Shown here piece after piece: positions 7,154-16,855 of a DNA stretch of 64,000 nucleotides (the first letter of the stretch is position 1; each line of letters opens with the position of its first letter). The stretch comes from Bacillus_BD sp963787345 (lineage in GTDB: Bacteria > Bacillota > Bacilli > Bacillales > Cytobacillaceae). The notes beneath the pieces were generated by a model. It did no database searches. It was not told the DNA's origin and was given only the letters and a program-made list of their open reading frames with translations. The translations under genes were made by a program, and so were the position numbers. The stretch spans positions 806,001 to 870,000 of the forward strand of contig CAWBCW010000011.1 in NCBI GenBank assembly GCA_963787345.1, in the 5' to 3' direction.

Positions 7154-8650
7154 TTGGACGAGTATTATCAAGACGATAGTCTAACATTACATACTGATCT
7201 ATATCAAATAAATATGATGGAAACGTATTGGGCAGATGGAATCCATAATCGGAAAGCTGTTTTTGAACTATCTTTTCGGCAAATGCCATTTGGAAATGGA
7301 TATGCTGTTTTTGCAGGATTAGAAAAAGTAATCCATTACTTAAAAAATTTGCAATTTACCGAAACGGATATTGATTATTTACGAACTGAACTTGGCTACG
7401 ATGAAGGCTTTCTTGCTTATTTAAAAGAGCTTCGATTTACCGGAACAGTCCGTTCAATGGTAGAGGGTGAAATTATATTTGGAAATGAACCGTTGATGCG
7501 TATTGAGGCACCGCTTGCAGAAGCTCAATTAATTGAGACAGCCATTTTAAATATCATCAATTTTCAAACTTTGATTGCTACAAAAGCAGCAAGAATCAAG
7601 AATGTTATCGGTAATCATGAAGCAGCTGCTGAGTTTGGAACGCGAAGAGCACAGGAGATGGATGCAGCGATTTGGGGAACTCGTGCAGCTTACATCGGTG
7701 GTTTTAGTTCAACATCGAATGTACGCGCAGGCAAAATGTTTGGGATTCCTGTATCGGGAACGCATGCTCATTCCCTTATTCAAGCCTATATTGATGAATA
7801 TACAGCATTTCATAAATATGCCCGTCGTCATAAAGATTGTGTTTTTTTAGTAGATACTTACGATACGCTGCGATCTGGGGTACCCAATGCCATTAGAGTA
7901 GCTAAAGAATTAGGAGATCGTATTAACTTTGTCGGGATTCGGCTTGATAGCGGAGACCTTGCCTATCTCTCAAAAGAAGCTAGAAGGATGCTCGATGAAG
8001 CAGGCTTCCCAAATGCAAAAATTATGGCTTCTAATGATCTTGATGAGTATACAATTATCAACCTTAAACAGCAAGGCGCTAAGATTGATGGCTGGGGAAT
8101 AGGGACAAAGCTTATTACTGGATTTGATCAGCCAGCATTAGGGGCTGTTTATAAAATCGTTTCAATCGAGGATGAAAATGGCAATATGATGGATACGATA
8201 AAAATAAGTGCAAATCCAGAGAAAGTTTCTACTCCAGGACTTAAAAGAGTTTATCGGATCATTAATTTGGCGAATCAAAAATCAGAAGGCGATTATATTA
8301 CATTAGAACACGAGGATCCGAATCAAGAAAGAAAGCTGCATATGTTCCATCCTACACATACTTATTTAAAGAAATATGTAACAAACTTTGAGGCGAGAGA
8401 TCTTCATCAAGATATCTTTGTTAATGGTGAATTCATTTATGAGTTGCCGAATATTCACGACATTCAAAAGTTTTGTCATAACAATTTAAATTATCTTTGG
8501 GATGAATACAAACGATCCTTAAATCCAGCAGAATACCCAGTTGATTTAAGTCCGTTGTGCTGGGAAAATAAACGTCGAAACATTGAAACGGTTAGTGAAA
8601 GAGTTCGTTCGATGGTAACTACTGTGAACAATGAAAAGGGAGTTCAGTAA
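7154..8650 (+). CDS. pncB: Nicotinate phosphoribosyltransferase
   Basis: The enzyme converts nicotinate and PRPP (with ATP) to nicotinate mononucleotide in NAD salvage. A TTG start at 7154 is preferred: a G-rich site (TAGGGGGGT) lies about seven bases upstream, and the resulting N-terminus (DSLTLHTDLYQINMMETYW) aligns with B. subtilis YueK. Visible family segments are FEFGTRRAQ-like EFGTRRAQEMDAAIWG, the phosphoribosyl-binding FVGIRLDSGDLAYLSKEAR and the GWGIGTKLITG loop. The length of 498 residues is typical of the Gram-positive form. It sits two bases before nadE, giving a two-gene NAD-salvage operon. Confidence 0.92.
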   Translation: MDEYYQDDSLTLHTDLYQINMMETYWADGIHNRKAVFELSFRQMPFGNGYAVFAGLEKVIHYLKNLQFTETDIDYLRTELGYDEGFLAYLKELRFTGTVRSMVEGEIIFGNEPLMRIEAPLAEAQLIETAILNIINFQTLIATKAARIKNVIGNHEAAAEFGTRRAQEMDAAIWGTRAAYIGGFSSTSNVRAGKMFGIPVSGTHAHSLIQAYIDEYTAFHKYARRHKDCVFLVDTYDTLRSGVPNAIRVAKELGDRINFVGIRLDSGDLAYLSKEARRMLDEAGFPNAKIMASNDLDEYTIINLKQQGAKIDGWGIGTKLITGFDQPALGAVYKIVSIEDENGNMMDTIKISANPEKVSTPGLKRVYRIINLANQKSEGDYITLEHEDPNQERKLHMFHPTHTYLKKYVTNFEARDLHQDIFVNGEFIYELPNIHDIQKFCHNNLNYLWDEYKRSLNPAEYPVDLSPLCWENKRRNIETVSERVRSMVTTVNNEKGVQ

Positions 8651-8652
8651 AA

Positions 8653-9474
8653 TTGGCGATGCAAAAAAGAATTATGGAAGAATTACATATTCAAGCGGTC
8701 ATTAATCCAAAAAGTGAAATTCGAAAGCGAGTTCAATTTTTAAAGGATTATCTAATTAAAACAAACGCAAATGGGTTTGTATTAGGAATTAGCGGAGGAC
8801 AGGACTCAACGCTTGCAGGCAGACTAGCTCAGCTAGCTGTTGAAGAATTAAGAAGCGAAGGACTTCAAGCTAAATTTATTGCAGTTCGTTTGCCGTATGG
8901 AGTACAAACAGATGAAGATGATGCTAAATTGGCTTTAGACTTTATTAAAGCAGATGTAGAGATGATTTTTAATATTGAAAATGCCGTTGACGTCATAAAA
9001 GTTGAGTATGACAAGCAAACAAAAGGAAAGCCGCTTGGCGATTATCATAAAGGAAACGTGAAGGCTAGAATGCGAATGATTGCTCAATATGCGATTGGCG
9101 GGGAGGAAGGATTGCTTGTCATTGGGACTGATCATGCCGCAGAAGCGGTTACTGGATTTTATACAAAGTATGGCGATGGGGGAGCTGACCTTCTTCCGTT
9201 AACAGGGTTAACGAAAAGACAAGGGAGGGCATTACTCCAAGAGTTAGGCGCAGATGAAAGGCTTTATTTAAAAGTGCCGACAGCCGATTTATTGGATGAA
9301 AGACCAGGTCAGGCAGACGAAACGGAACTTGGGATTACCTACGATGAGCTTGATGATTACCTAGAAGGAAAATCGGTTGATAAGCAAGTGGCTGAAAAAA
9401 TTGAAAAACGTTATCTCATCTCACAGCATAAACGTGAAATGCCAGCTTCATTATTTGATGATTGGTGGAAATAA
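8653..9474 (+). CDS. nadE: NH3-dependent NAD synthetase
   Basis: The 273-residue enzyme amidates deamido-NAD to NAD with ATP and ammonia. The PP-loop SGGQDST near residue 45 activates the substrate as an adenylate, and the KVPTADLLDERPGQADE segment is typical of the dimeric ammonia-dependent form. There is no N-terminal glutaminase domain, so free NH3 is the nitrogen donor. The TTG at 8653 has GGGAG about ten bases upstream, inside the end of pncB. Together with pncB it makes the last steps from nicotinate to NAD. A strong hairpin terminator follows. Confidence 0.93.
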   Translation: MAMQKRIMEELHIQAVINPKSEIRKRVQFLKDYLIKTNANGFVLGISGGQDSTLAGRLAQLAVEELRSEGLQAKFIAVRLPYGVQTDEDDAKLALDFIKADVEMIFNIENAVDVIKVEYDKQTKGKPLGDYHKGNVKARMRMIAQYAIGGEEGLLVIGTDHAAEAVTGFYTKYGDGGADLLPLTGLTKRQGRALLQELGADERLYLKVPTADLLDERPGQADETELGITYDELDDYLEGKSVDKQVAEKIEKRYLISQHKREMPASLFDDWWK

Positions 9475-9481
9475 TCGTGAA

Positions 9482-9520
9482 TAAATGAGGGTGCCCATTA
9501 TTAGGGCACCCTCATTTATT
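9482..9520 (+). terminator. Terminator of pncB-nadE
   Basis: AAATGAGGGTGCCC pairs with GGGCACCCTCATTT, followed by ATTTG. It could also serve the convergent pflA gene. Confidence 0.85.
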
Positions 9521-9579
9521 TGAAATTAAAAATGAAAATACTTTTAAAAGAACAACTATTGATACTCTTTATGAAAGGT

Positions 9580-10320
9580 TTATGAGAATGCAGCTTGTTT
9601 AGATAAAATTTGGTAAGCATTTTGAACGCGCTCTTCGCTAGGAGGCTCGATCTCTGCAAGTGGATATTCTAAACCAAGAGCTTCCCATTTATAAACACCT
9701 AACTTATGGTATGGCAAGATTTCAATTTTTTCAACATTTTTTAGCGTACCAATAAATTGACCAAGCTCATGTAAGTCCTCATCATAATCTGATATGGTTG
9801 GAATAAGGACATGACGAATCCAAACAGGAGTCTGTTTATGGGACAGAAGCTTAGCGAATTGAAGAATATGGTCATTTGCCATTCCAGTTAAAGAAATATG
9901 CTTTTTACGATCGATCTGTTTTAGATCTAATAAAATTAAATCAGTATATTCCAGTAATTCATTTAATTGCTCTTGGAAGTGTGGAGCGGTAGAGTAACAA
10001 CCGCCCGATGAATCAATCGTTGTGTGAATCCCGTTCTTTTTACATTCCTTAAATAATTCAATGAGAAAAGGCATTTGCAGCAATGGTTCACCGCCGCTGA
10101 CCGTAATGCCTCCGCCAGAAGCTTCAATAAAAGGGAGGTAAGATATGACATCTTCCATAATTTCATCCACTGACATCTGTTTGCCAGTTCCGATTTCCCA
10201 AGTATCAGCATTATGGCAAAATTGACACCGAAGAAGACAACCTTGTGTAAAAATGACATATCTAATGCCAGGGCCGTCAACTGTACCAAATGACTCAATA
10301 GAATGAATATTTCCGATCAT
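9580..10320 (-). CDS. pflA: Pyruvate formate-lyase activating enzyme (radical SAM)
   Basis: The enzyme uses a [4Fe-4S] cluster and SAM to abstract hydrogen from the glycine of PflB and create its glycyl radical. The radical-SAM motif CLLRCQFC (CxxxCxxC) is near residue 25, followed by the SAM-binding GGG in ASGGGITVSGGEPL. A start at the ATG at 10320 is chosen because AAGGGAG lies eight bases upstream; the longer TTG frame from 10338 overlaps that site. The 246-residue length is normal. It is downstream of pflB on the same strand, 113 bases away, so the two form the usual pflB-pflA unit. It needs anaerobic conditions to work. Confidence 0.93.
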   Translation of the reverse strand: MIGNIHSIESFGTVDGPGIRYVIFTQGCLLRCQFCHNADTWEIGTGKQMSVDEIMEDVISYLPFIEASGGGITVSGGEPLLQMPFLIELFKECKKNGIHTTIDSSGGCYSTAPHFQEQLNELLEYTDLILLDLKQIDRKKHISLTGMANDHILQFAKLLSHKQTPVWIRHVLIPTISDYDEDLHELGQFIGTLKNVEKIEILPYHKLGVYKWEALGLEYPLAEIEPPSEERVQNAYQILSKQAAFS

Positions 10321-10433
10321 ATTAATGACTCCCTTCAAGTACTGACTTTAGGATAACGAGCGAAACATCTGACCTTTGCGTTTTATTGTTAAAATACCAA
10401 GGAGGGGGATCTCCCTGATATTTAAGGTTTATC

Positions 10434-12695
10434 TTATACTAAAGCAGGTTCTTTAACTGATGAACTAGTTACACCCTCATGGAAGGTACGATTAATCACA
10501 TCGATTTGTTGTTCACGAGTAAGTTTAATAAAGTTAACGGCGTAGCCAGATACACGAATCGTTAATTGTGGATATAATTCAGGATGTTCCATCGCTTCTA
10601 ATAAGGTATCACGATTCAACACGTTAACATTGATATGATGTCCAAGCTTCGACATATAGCCATCCAGCATGGCAACTAGATTCTTCACTTGAGATTCATC
10701 TTCACGTCCAAGTGCATTTGGTGTGATTGTAAATGTATTAGAAATACCATCTAATGATGATTCATAAGGTAATTTAGCAACAGATGTTAAAGAGGCAAGA
10801 GCGCCTTTTGTATCACGGCCATGCATCGGGTTAGCGCCTGGCGCAAATGGTTTGCCAGCTTCACGTCCGTCAGGCGTAGCACCTGTTTTCTTGCCATATA
10901 CAACATTAGAAGTAATCGTTAATACAGATTGAGTTGGAACTGCATTTCGATAGGTTTTATGCGTTCTAATTTTGTTCATAATATCTTCAACAAGTTTTAC
11001 GGCGATCGAATCGACGCGATCATCATTGTTGCCGTATTTAGGGAAGTCGCCTTCAATTTCATAATCCACAACTAAACCGTTCTCGTCGCGAATTGTTTTC
11101 ACTTTTGCGTATTTAATCGCACTGAGTGAGTCTGCTGCAACTGAGAGACCTGCAATTCCACATGCCATTGTTCTTAAAACTTCACGATCATGAAGAGCCA
11201 TTTCAATTCTTTCGTATGCATATTTGTCATGCATATAGTGAATAACATTAAGGGTATTCACATATAATCCACATAACCATTCAAGCATTTTATCGTATTT
11301 AGCGATTACTTCATCATAATTTAAATACTCAGTAGTAATTGGTTGATAGGATGGACCAATTTGTTCTTTTAGCTTTTCGTCAACGCCACCGTTGATTGCG
11401 TACAATAACGCTTTTGCCATGTTCACACGAGCACCGAAGAATTGCATTTGTTTTCCTATTTTCATGGCAGAAACACAGCAAGCAATTCCATAGTCATCGC
11501 CCCAGTGTTCTCTCATAATATCATCGTTTTCATATTGGATGGCACTGGATTTAATTGACATTTTTGCTGCATATTGTTTAAATGCTCCTGGAAGCTTAGT
11601 AGACCAAAGAATCGTTAAGTTTGGTTCTGGAGCTGGTCCTAAATTATCTAATGTGTGTAAGAAACGGAATGAGTTTTTCGTTACTAATGGACGTCCGTCA
11701 AGAGCCATACCAGCAATTGATTCCGTTACCCAAGTTGGGTCTCCACTATATAATTCGTTGTATTCAGGCGTTCTTGCGAATTTTACAAGGCGTAGTTTCA
11801 TAACAAAATGATCGACTAGTTCTTGAGCTTCTTTTTCTGTTAAAATACCATTCTGTAAATCTCTTTCAATATATATATCTAAGAAAGTGGATGTGCGGCC
11901 AAGACTCATCGCAGCACCATTTTGTTCTTTAATCGCTGCTAAATAACCGAAGTATAACCATTGAATAGCTTCTTTTGCATTTGATGCTGGACCTGAAATG
12001 TCATATCCATATGCAGCTGCCATTTCCTTAAGTTCCTTTAATGCGCGGTATTGTTCACTGTATTCTTCGCGGTCACGGATGACATCAGGAGACATTGCAC
12101 CGTTGCCGATATATTGAAATTCTCTTATTTTTTCTTGCATTAAGAAATCAACACCATAAAGGGAAACGCGACGATAGTCACCGATAATACGGCCACGGCC
12201 ATATGCATCTGGAAGCCCTGTAATGACGCCGGCATGACGTGCAGCTCTCATTTCAGGTGTATAAGCATCAAAAACACCTTGGTTGTGAGTTTTACGATAA
12301 TCTGTAAAAATATGTTCTACATCTTTATCTAATTGGAATCCATATGATTCTAAAGCTGTTTTAGCCATACGGATTCCGCCGAACGGCATTAATGAACGTT
12401 TAAACGGTTTATCTGTTTGAAAACCGACGATTTGTTCAAGTTCGTTATTTAAGTATCCAGGACCATGGGAAGTGATTGTTGATACAATTTTTGTGTCAGC
12501 ATCTAAAACTCCGCCTGCTTCACGTTCTTCTTTTGTTAATTCCATTACTTGATCCCATAGCTTAGAGGTTGCTTCAGTTGGGCCTTCTAAGAATTTTTCA
12601 TCACCAGTATAAGGAGTAAAGTTATTTAGAATAAAATCACGGACGTTAACTTCTTTTTGCCAAACTCCATTAGTAAAACCTTTCCATTGTTCCAT
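10434..12695 (-). CDS. pflB: Formate C-acetyltransferase (pyruvate formate-lyase)
   Basis: The 753-residue glycyl-radical enzyme cleaves pyruvate with CoA to acetyl-CoA and formate during fermentation. The paired active cysteines are in GIACCVSAMKIG, and the radical glycine is in RVSGYAVNF close to the C-terminus, as in all PFLs. The N-terminal part carries the family start WKGFTNGVWQKEVNVRDFI. An ATG at 12695 with GAGGTGACC upstream is a good start. Pfl indicates mixed-acid fermentation, a capacity that B. subtilis lacks but the B. cereus group and several other Bacillaceae have. The formate made here could feed a selenocysteine formate dehydrogenase elsewhere, given the presence of selB; that link is inference. 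Confidence 0.95.
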   Translation of the reverse strand: MEQWKGFTNGVWQKEVNVRDFILNNFTPYTGDEKFLEGPTEATSKLWDQVMELTKEEREAGGVLDADTKIVSTITSHGPGYLNNELEQIVGFQTDKPFKRSLMPFGGIRMAKTALESYGFQLDKDVEHIFTDYRKTHNQGVFDAYTPEMRAARHAGVITGLPDAYGRGRIIGDYRRVSLYGVDFLMQEKIREFQYIGNGAMSPDVIRDREEYSEQYRALKELKEMAAAYGYDISGPASNAKEAIQWLYFGYLAAIKEQNGAAMSLGRTSTFLDIYIERDLQNGILTEKEAQELVDHFVMKLRLVKFARTPEYNELYSGDPTWVTESIAGMALDGRPLVTKNSFRFLHTLDNLGPAPEPNLTILWSTKLPGAFKQYAAKMSIKSSAIQYENDDIMREHWGDDYGIACCVSAMKIGKQMQFFGARVNMAKALLYAINGGVDEKLKEQIGPSYQPITTEYLNYDEVIAKYDKMLEWLCGLYVNTLNVIHYMHDKYAYERIEMALHDREVLRTMACGIAGLSVAADSLSAIKYAKVKTIRDENGLVVDYEIEGDFPKYGNNDDRVDSIAVKLVEDIMNKIRTHKTYRNAVPTQSVLTITSNVVYGKKTGATPDGREAGKPFAPGANPMHGRDTKGALASLTSVAKLPYESSLDGISNTFTITPNALGREDESQVKNLVAMLDGYMSKLGHHINVNVLNRDTLLEAMEHPELYPQLTIRVSGYAVNFIKLTREQQIDVINRTFHEGVTSSSVKEPALV

Positions 12696-13128
12696 TTATG
12701 GTCACCTCATCTATTCGTTATAGATTGTTTCATTAATTTACTTATATCTATGATTGCTAACTGTTAATGGTTGTTTCTACATTTTTAGTATAACAGATCA
12801 ATAAAAAGGTGAAACACATAAGGTATGAACAATTTGTGAAACTTTTAGTAATCTTTAATTACCAAGGGTTTAACGTGAATTATAGAGAGGTTAACAATTA
12901 ACTGTACTACTGTAAGGGTGACTCTGTGTGACTGTTATATAAACAGTTTGGTTTATTGTAGAATGAGAACAGCATCCTGTTTGTATTATTATTTTATATT
13001 GGCTTATGGTAAAGTAATAAAACAAGGAAAATATAGGTAAGTTTTTATAAAGTGAATTTGTGAAAAATATAAATGAAAACTTACTTATCGTTTTACATAT
13101 AAAAATTATCAGAAGAGGTGTAGTTGTA
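12696..13128. promoter_or_regulatory. Divergent intergenic region between pflB and nrnB, with a putative pflB promoter
   Basis: On the minus strand TTTCAC (12809-12814) and TATACT (12787-12792) are spaced 16 bases, giving a possible pflB promoter with a 90-base leader. Half-sites resembling Rex or Fnr targets (TTGTGAAAC near 12834) occur upstream, but no complete dyad is present. An imperfect GGTTAACAATTAAC repeat lies near 12890. No gene was found here. Confidence 0.35.
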
Positions 13129-14322
13129 TTGATCCATTTATATACCCATAATGACTTAGATGGTTTAGGTTGCGGCATATTAGCGAAGTTGGCATTTGGT
13201 GAGGAAATAGAAGTGCATTATAATTCTGTGGCTCGTTTAAATCCACAAGTTGAACGTTTTCTAGAGGCTGCGAAACACGATAACGGAAAAAAAGATGTTT
13301 TATGGATTACAGATTTAACCGTTAACGAAGCAAACAGTAAAAAGATTGATCAGTTTGTAAAAGCAGGGGGAAAGGCACAATTTTTAGATCATCATAAAAC
13401 CGCCTTGAACTTAAATGAATATAGTTGGGCAAAAGTGTTAGTTGCTTATGATGATGGCAAGTTAACGTCTGCAACATCATTGTTTTATGATTATTTGCTT
13501 GAAAATAACTCGATTACAGCGAGTGAATCGTTGAATGAATTTGTTGAGTTAATTCGTCAGTATGACACATGGGACTGGGAAAAGAACAACTTACTCAAGG
13601 CGAAACAACTAAATGATTTATTTTCCTTGCTCTCTTTAGATGAATTTGAAACAAGAATGATTGAACGTTTAAAAAATGAAGAGTTGTTTGAGTTTAATGA
13701 GTTTGAGCAACAAATTTTAAAAATGGAAGAAGATAAAATCAATCGTTATATTCGTAAAAAGAATCGTGAACTTGTGCAAACATTTATTGGGGATCATTGT
13801 GTAGGGATTGTCCATGCTGAAATGTATCACTCGGAGCTTGGAAATGAATTAGGAAAAGAAAATAGTCATTTGGATTATATTGCTATTTTAAATATGGGCG
13901 GGAAAAAGGTAAGCTTTCGTACCATTCATGATCATATTGACGTATCAGAAGTTGCCGGCGGGTTTGGCGGTGGTGGACATGTGAAAGCTTCAGGTTGCAC
14001 AATGACGGATAAGGCATTTGATTTATTTGTTAAAGAGGTATTTCCACTTGATCCATCAAGAATTGATGCACCGAAAAACCAGCATAATGTTAAAAGTAAC
14101 CCAGCTGGCTGCTTATATGAAAATTTCAAAAAAGAGAAATGGTTTATAAAACAAAACAACAATGAGAATTGGGTGATTGAACGCGATTATAAACAATTGC
14201 CAATTAGTTTTCCTTCATTTATAGAAGCGGAGCACTTTGTGAAAAGACAGTATACGGCAGCTTTATCAAGAGATGATCAATACTCAGACTATCTAAAACA
14301 TATGAAAAAAGGCCATTCATAA
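13129..14322 (+). CDS. nrnB: Oligoribonuclease / nanoRNase NrnB (DHH family)
   Basis: A TTG start at 13129 fits the family N-terminus (LIHLYTHNDLDGLGCG) and has AGAAGAGGTG just upstream; the longer GTG frame from 13060 adds an unlikely hydrophobic leader. Metal-binding DHH-superfamily motifs are HNDLDG near residue 7, TDLTVNE, LDHHKTA (the DHH motif) and the DHHA1-type GGFGGGGHVKASG toward the C-terminus. The 397 residues match B. subtilis NrnB (YngD), which degrades 2-5-nt RNA in the 3' direction. The last 80 residues after the DHHA1 domain are a family-specific extension. It is followed by a small YuzL-like gene. Confidence 0.9.
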   Translation: MIHLYTHNDLDGLGCGILAKLAFGEEIEVHYNSVARLNPQVERFLEAAKHDNGKKDVLWITDLTVNEANSKKIDQFVKAGGKAQFLDHHKTALNLNEYSWAKVLVAYDDGKLTSATSLFYDYLLENNSITASESLNEFVELIRQYDTWDWEKNNLLKAKQLNDLFSLLSLDEFETRMIERLKNEELFEFNEFEQQILKMEEDKINRYIRKKNRELVQTFIGDHCVGIVHAEMYHSELGNELGKENSHLDYIAILNMGGKKVSFRTIHDHIDVSEVAGGFGGGGHVKASGCTMTDKAFDLFVKEVFPLDPSRIDAPKNQHNVKSNPAGCLYENFKKEKWFIKQNNNENWVIERDYKQLPISFPSFIEAEHFVKRQYTAALSRDDQYSDYLKHMKKGHS

Positions 14323-14382
14323 TTTTTACTTGATGCATAATGGTACGTTTGGAATGGGGAATATAAAGGTGGAGGTGTAAAT

Positions 14383-14514
14383 ATGTCAAAACGTAAAAAG
14401 GATCCATCTACAATTGGTTTAAATTCCCCGCAAGTTGAGGGACAGGGGACAACGACAACTGAAACCGGATCACATCAAGCTCCGTCATCTCGACGCAAAC
14501 AAAAACGATACTAA
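14383..14514 (+). CDS. YuzL-like small basic protein, 43 aa
   Basis: The ATG at 14383 has GGTGGAGGTG at ideal spacing. The product is tiny, hydrophilic and disordered: MSKRKKDPSTIGLNSPQVEG, then a Thr/Gly-rich middle and a basic end (SRRKQKRY). This pattern resembles the YuzL family of Bacillus (start LKKDPSKAGVSAASVxG). These proteins are usually grouped with small spore proteins, but their role is unknown. It lies 60 bases after nrnB and before a bidirectional terminator. Confidence 0.7.
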   Translation: MSKRKKDPSTIGLNSPQVEGQGTTTTETGSHQAPSSRRKQKRY

Positions 14515-14515
14515 G

Positions 14516-14552
14516 CAAAAAGGAAGGCGCTAAGTTTAAGCGCCTTCCTTAA
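14516..14552. terminator. Bidirectional terminator between the YuzL-like gene and ykpA
   Basis: AAGGAAGGCGC pairs with GCGCCTTCCTT around an eight-base loop, with an A-run before it and a TTAATAG flank. Confidence 0.8.
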
Positions 14553-14559
14553 TAGTTTG

Positions 14560-16182
14560 TTAAGCTTGATACATTTTTGCAATTTCAGCTTGAAGTTCAT
14601 TGTTTTCTAGATATTCATCATACGTCATTTGTTTATCAACCATGCCATTTGGTGTTAATTCAATAATTCGATTTGCAATCGTTTGAATAAATTGATGGTC
14701 ATGTGATGAAAAGATAAGAGAACCTTTAAAAGTGATAAGTCCATTATTTAATGCTGTAATTGATTCTAAATCTAAATGGTTTGTCGGTTCATCTAATAAT
14801 AATACATTTGATCCACTCAACATCATTTTTGACAACATGCAACGTACCTTTTCTCCACCGGAAAGAACACTTGCTTTTTTCAGTACTTCTTCGCCTGAGA
14901 ACAACATTCTTCCTAAAAACCCACGTAAAAAGCTCTCGCTATCATCTTGTGGTGAAAATTGACGTAGCCAATCAACAAGGTTCAAGTCGCTATTTTCAAA
15001 GAACTTGGAGTTATCCTTTGGAAAGTATGCTTGAGACGTTGTGATTCCCCACTTGAATGATCCGCTGTCAGGTTCCATTTCTCCTGATAAGATATTAAAT
15101 AGGACTGTTTTTGCTGTCTCATTTGCTCCGACAAGAGCTATTTTATCATCTTTGTTCATAATAAAACTAATATTGTCGAGAACTTTGACTCCATCAATGG
15201 TTTTTGAAATACCTTCTACTCGCAGTAAGTCGTTTCCGATTTCACGTTCAGGTGTAAAATTGACGTATGGATAGCGGCGCGACGAAGGTTTAATGTCATC
15301 TAAAGTAATTTTCTCTAACAGCTTTTTACGAGAGGTTGCCTGCTTTGATTTAGAAGCATTGGCGCTAAATCGGGCAATAAAGTTTTGTAAGTCTTTAATC
15401 TTTTCCTCTTTCTTTTTGTTCGTATCTTGAGCCATTTTTGATGCTAACTGACTTGATTCATACCAAAAATCATAGTTACCTACATATACTTGAATTTTAC
15501 TATAATCGAGATCCGCTATATGTGTACACACTTTATTTAAGAAGTGTCGATCATGGGATACGACAATCACTGTGTTTTCGAAGTTAATTAAAAACTCTTC
15601 AAGCCATTGAATCGCTTTAATATCTAAGTGGTTTGTCGGCTCATCTAGTAATAGAACATCCGGCTTACCGAATAATGCTTGGGCTAATAACACTTTTACT
15701 TTTTCAGCACCAGTCAATTCGGCCATTTTCTTATCGTGCAAATCTTCCGCAATCCCAAGGCCCTTTAATAAAATAGCAGCCTCAGATTCAGCTTCCCATC
15801 CATTGAGTTCGGCAAACTCACCTTCTAATTCAGCAGCACGCATGCCATCTTCATCCGAAAAATCAGCCTTCATATAGATGGCATCCTTTTCCTGCATGAC
15901 TTCGTAAAGTCTGCTATGTCCCATAATAATAACTTTTAAGACCTGCTCGTCTTCATATTCAAAATGGTTCTGTTTCAAAATAGCGAGTCTTTCATTAGGT
16001 CCTAATGCAACAGAGCCTGATTGTGGTTCAATTTCACCTGATAATATCTTTAAAAAGGTTGACTTCCCGGCACCGTTAGCTCCTATTAAGCCATAACAAT
16101 TTCCAGGAGTAAATTTAATGTTTACATCTTCAAATAATTTTCGGTCTCCAAAGCGTAGACCAACATTGCTTACAGTTATCAT
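14560..16182 (-). CDS. ykpA: ABC-F family ribosome-associated ATPase
   Basis: The 540-residue protein has two ABC domains and no membrane segments. Walker A is GANGAGKSTF in the first half. The signature SGGEKVRC and DEPTNHLDLES are in the second; the first half has DEPTNHLDIKA with a weaker signature (TGAEKVKV). The inter-domain linker contains a KKKEEKIKDLQNFIARFSAN stretch. The second Walker A is degenerate (GANETAKTV in place of GxNGxGKST), as B. subtilis YkpA also is. ABC-F proteins act on the ribosome in translation or antibiotic protection. The start at 16182 is set by GGAGGA upstream and gives exactly the YkpA length; the longer frame from 16233 is rejected. Confidence 0.9.
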   Translation of the reverse strand: MITVSNVGLRFGDRKLFEDVNIKFTPGNCYGLIGANGAGKSTFLKILSGEIEPQSGSVALGPNERLAILKQNHFEYEDEQVLKVIIMGHSRLYEVMQEKDAIYMKADFSDEDGMRAAELEGEFAELNGWEAESEAAILLKGLGIAEDLHDKKMAELTGAEKVKVLLAQALFGKPDVLLLDEPTNHLDIKAIQWLEEFLINFENTVIVVSHDRHFLNKVCTHIADLDYSKIQVYVGNYDFWYESSQLASKMAQDTNKKKEEKIKDLQNFIARFSANASKSKQATSRKKLLEKITLDDIKPSSRRYPYVNFTPEREIGNDLLRVEGISKTIDGVKVLDNISFIMNKDDKIALVGANETAKTVLFNILSGEMEPDSGSFKWGITTSQAYFPKDNSKFFENSDLNLVDWLRQFSPQDDSESFLRGFLGRMLFSGEEVLKKASVLSGGEKVRCMLSKMMLSGSNVLLLDEPTNHLDLESITALNNGLITFKGSLIFSSHDHQFIQTIANRIIELTPNGMVDKQMTYDEYLENNELQAEIAKMYQA

Positions 16183-16427
16183 AAATCTATTTTCCTCCAA
16201 AACACAATATGTTAAGATTATACCATTTTCCATATGGAAGGGCGAATTTTATTATGAAGAAATATGTCGATTATTGTATTAAAATTAGGAGCAATATTAA
16301 CAATAAATAAAATTTTGTGAAAATTTTAAATTATTGCAGGAAAATAGTGGGTGAAAAGCGTATTATTAGATTAGAGATAGAATGAAATAAGATTGTTGTA
16401 ATCGAGATTTTAGAAGGAGTAGGTATT

Positions 16428-16619
16428 ATGCCTAATAAGCAGCTTGTCGACCTTGTAAATAGAATGCAAAAGTCTGGAATTCAAATAAGCTTTACAAAGC
16501 CTCGGACAAAAATATTGTTACATTTAAATGGCAATGATCGTTATGGAACTGCAACAGATATGATCAAGTATTCATGTCATGAAAGTCGCATTGATCGTTC
16601 AATACTGGAGTATATATAA
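16428..16619 (+). CDS. Small hypothetical protein, 63 aa
   Basis: It starts at an ATG with AAGGAGTAGG seven to ten bases upstream and ends before a terminator. The product is basic and probably compact (NKQLVDLVNRMQKSGIQISF ... ILLHLNGNDRYGT). It has two short predicted helices around a beta-rich middle and no Cys cluster or membrane helix. I do not recognise the family. The ribosome-binding site and terminator support it as a real monocistronic gene. Confidence 0.6.
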   Translation: MPNKQLVDLVNRMQKSGIQISFTKPRTKILLHLNGNDRYGTATDMIKYSCHESRIDRSILEYI

Positions 16620-16623
16620 TGGA

Positions 16624-16660
16624 AGGGTAGGATGGAAGATATCTTTACCCTTTGTTTTTT
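16624..16660 (+). terminator. Terminator after the 63-aa gene
   Basis: AAGGGTA pairs with TACCCTT around a 13-base loop with internal complementarity, followed by TGTTTTTTT. Confidence 0.7.
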
Positions 16661-16855
16661 TAAGCCTTTTTGTGCTTATTTCCCCCTTATAGAACTAAAA
16701 GGTTTCATTTGAATGAAGTTATACTTACATAATTAACCGTTTTTTGTCTATACTATTATAGATTAAGGAAATTAACTTCATTTAATGTCTTAATCTTAAG
16801 TTAAGGTTTGACCGTTCTTTAATTGAAGTGTGCCTAGTTAAAAAGAAACATAGGG

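Noticed and set aside
9963..10298. 111-codon minus frame inside pflA
   Set aside because: Out-of-frame shadow of a gene with a clear radical-SAM motif.
12800..12850. Fnr or Rex site before pflB
   Set aside because: Only half-sites (TTGTGAAAC, TTTCAC) are seen; neither forms the required dyad.
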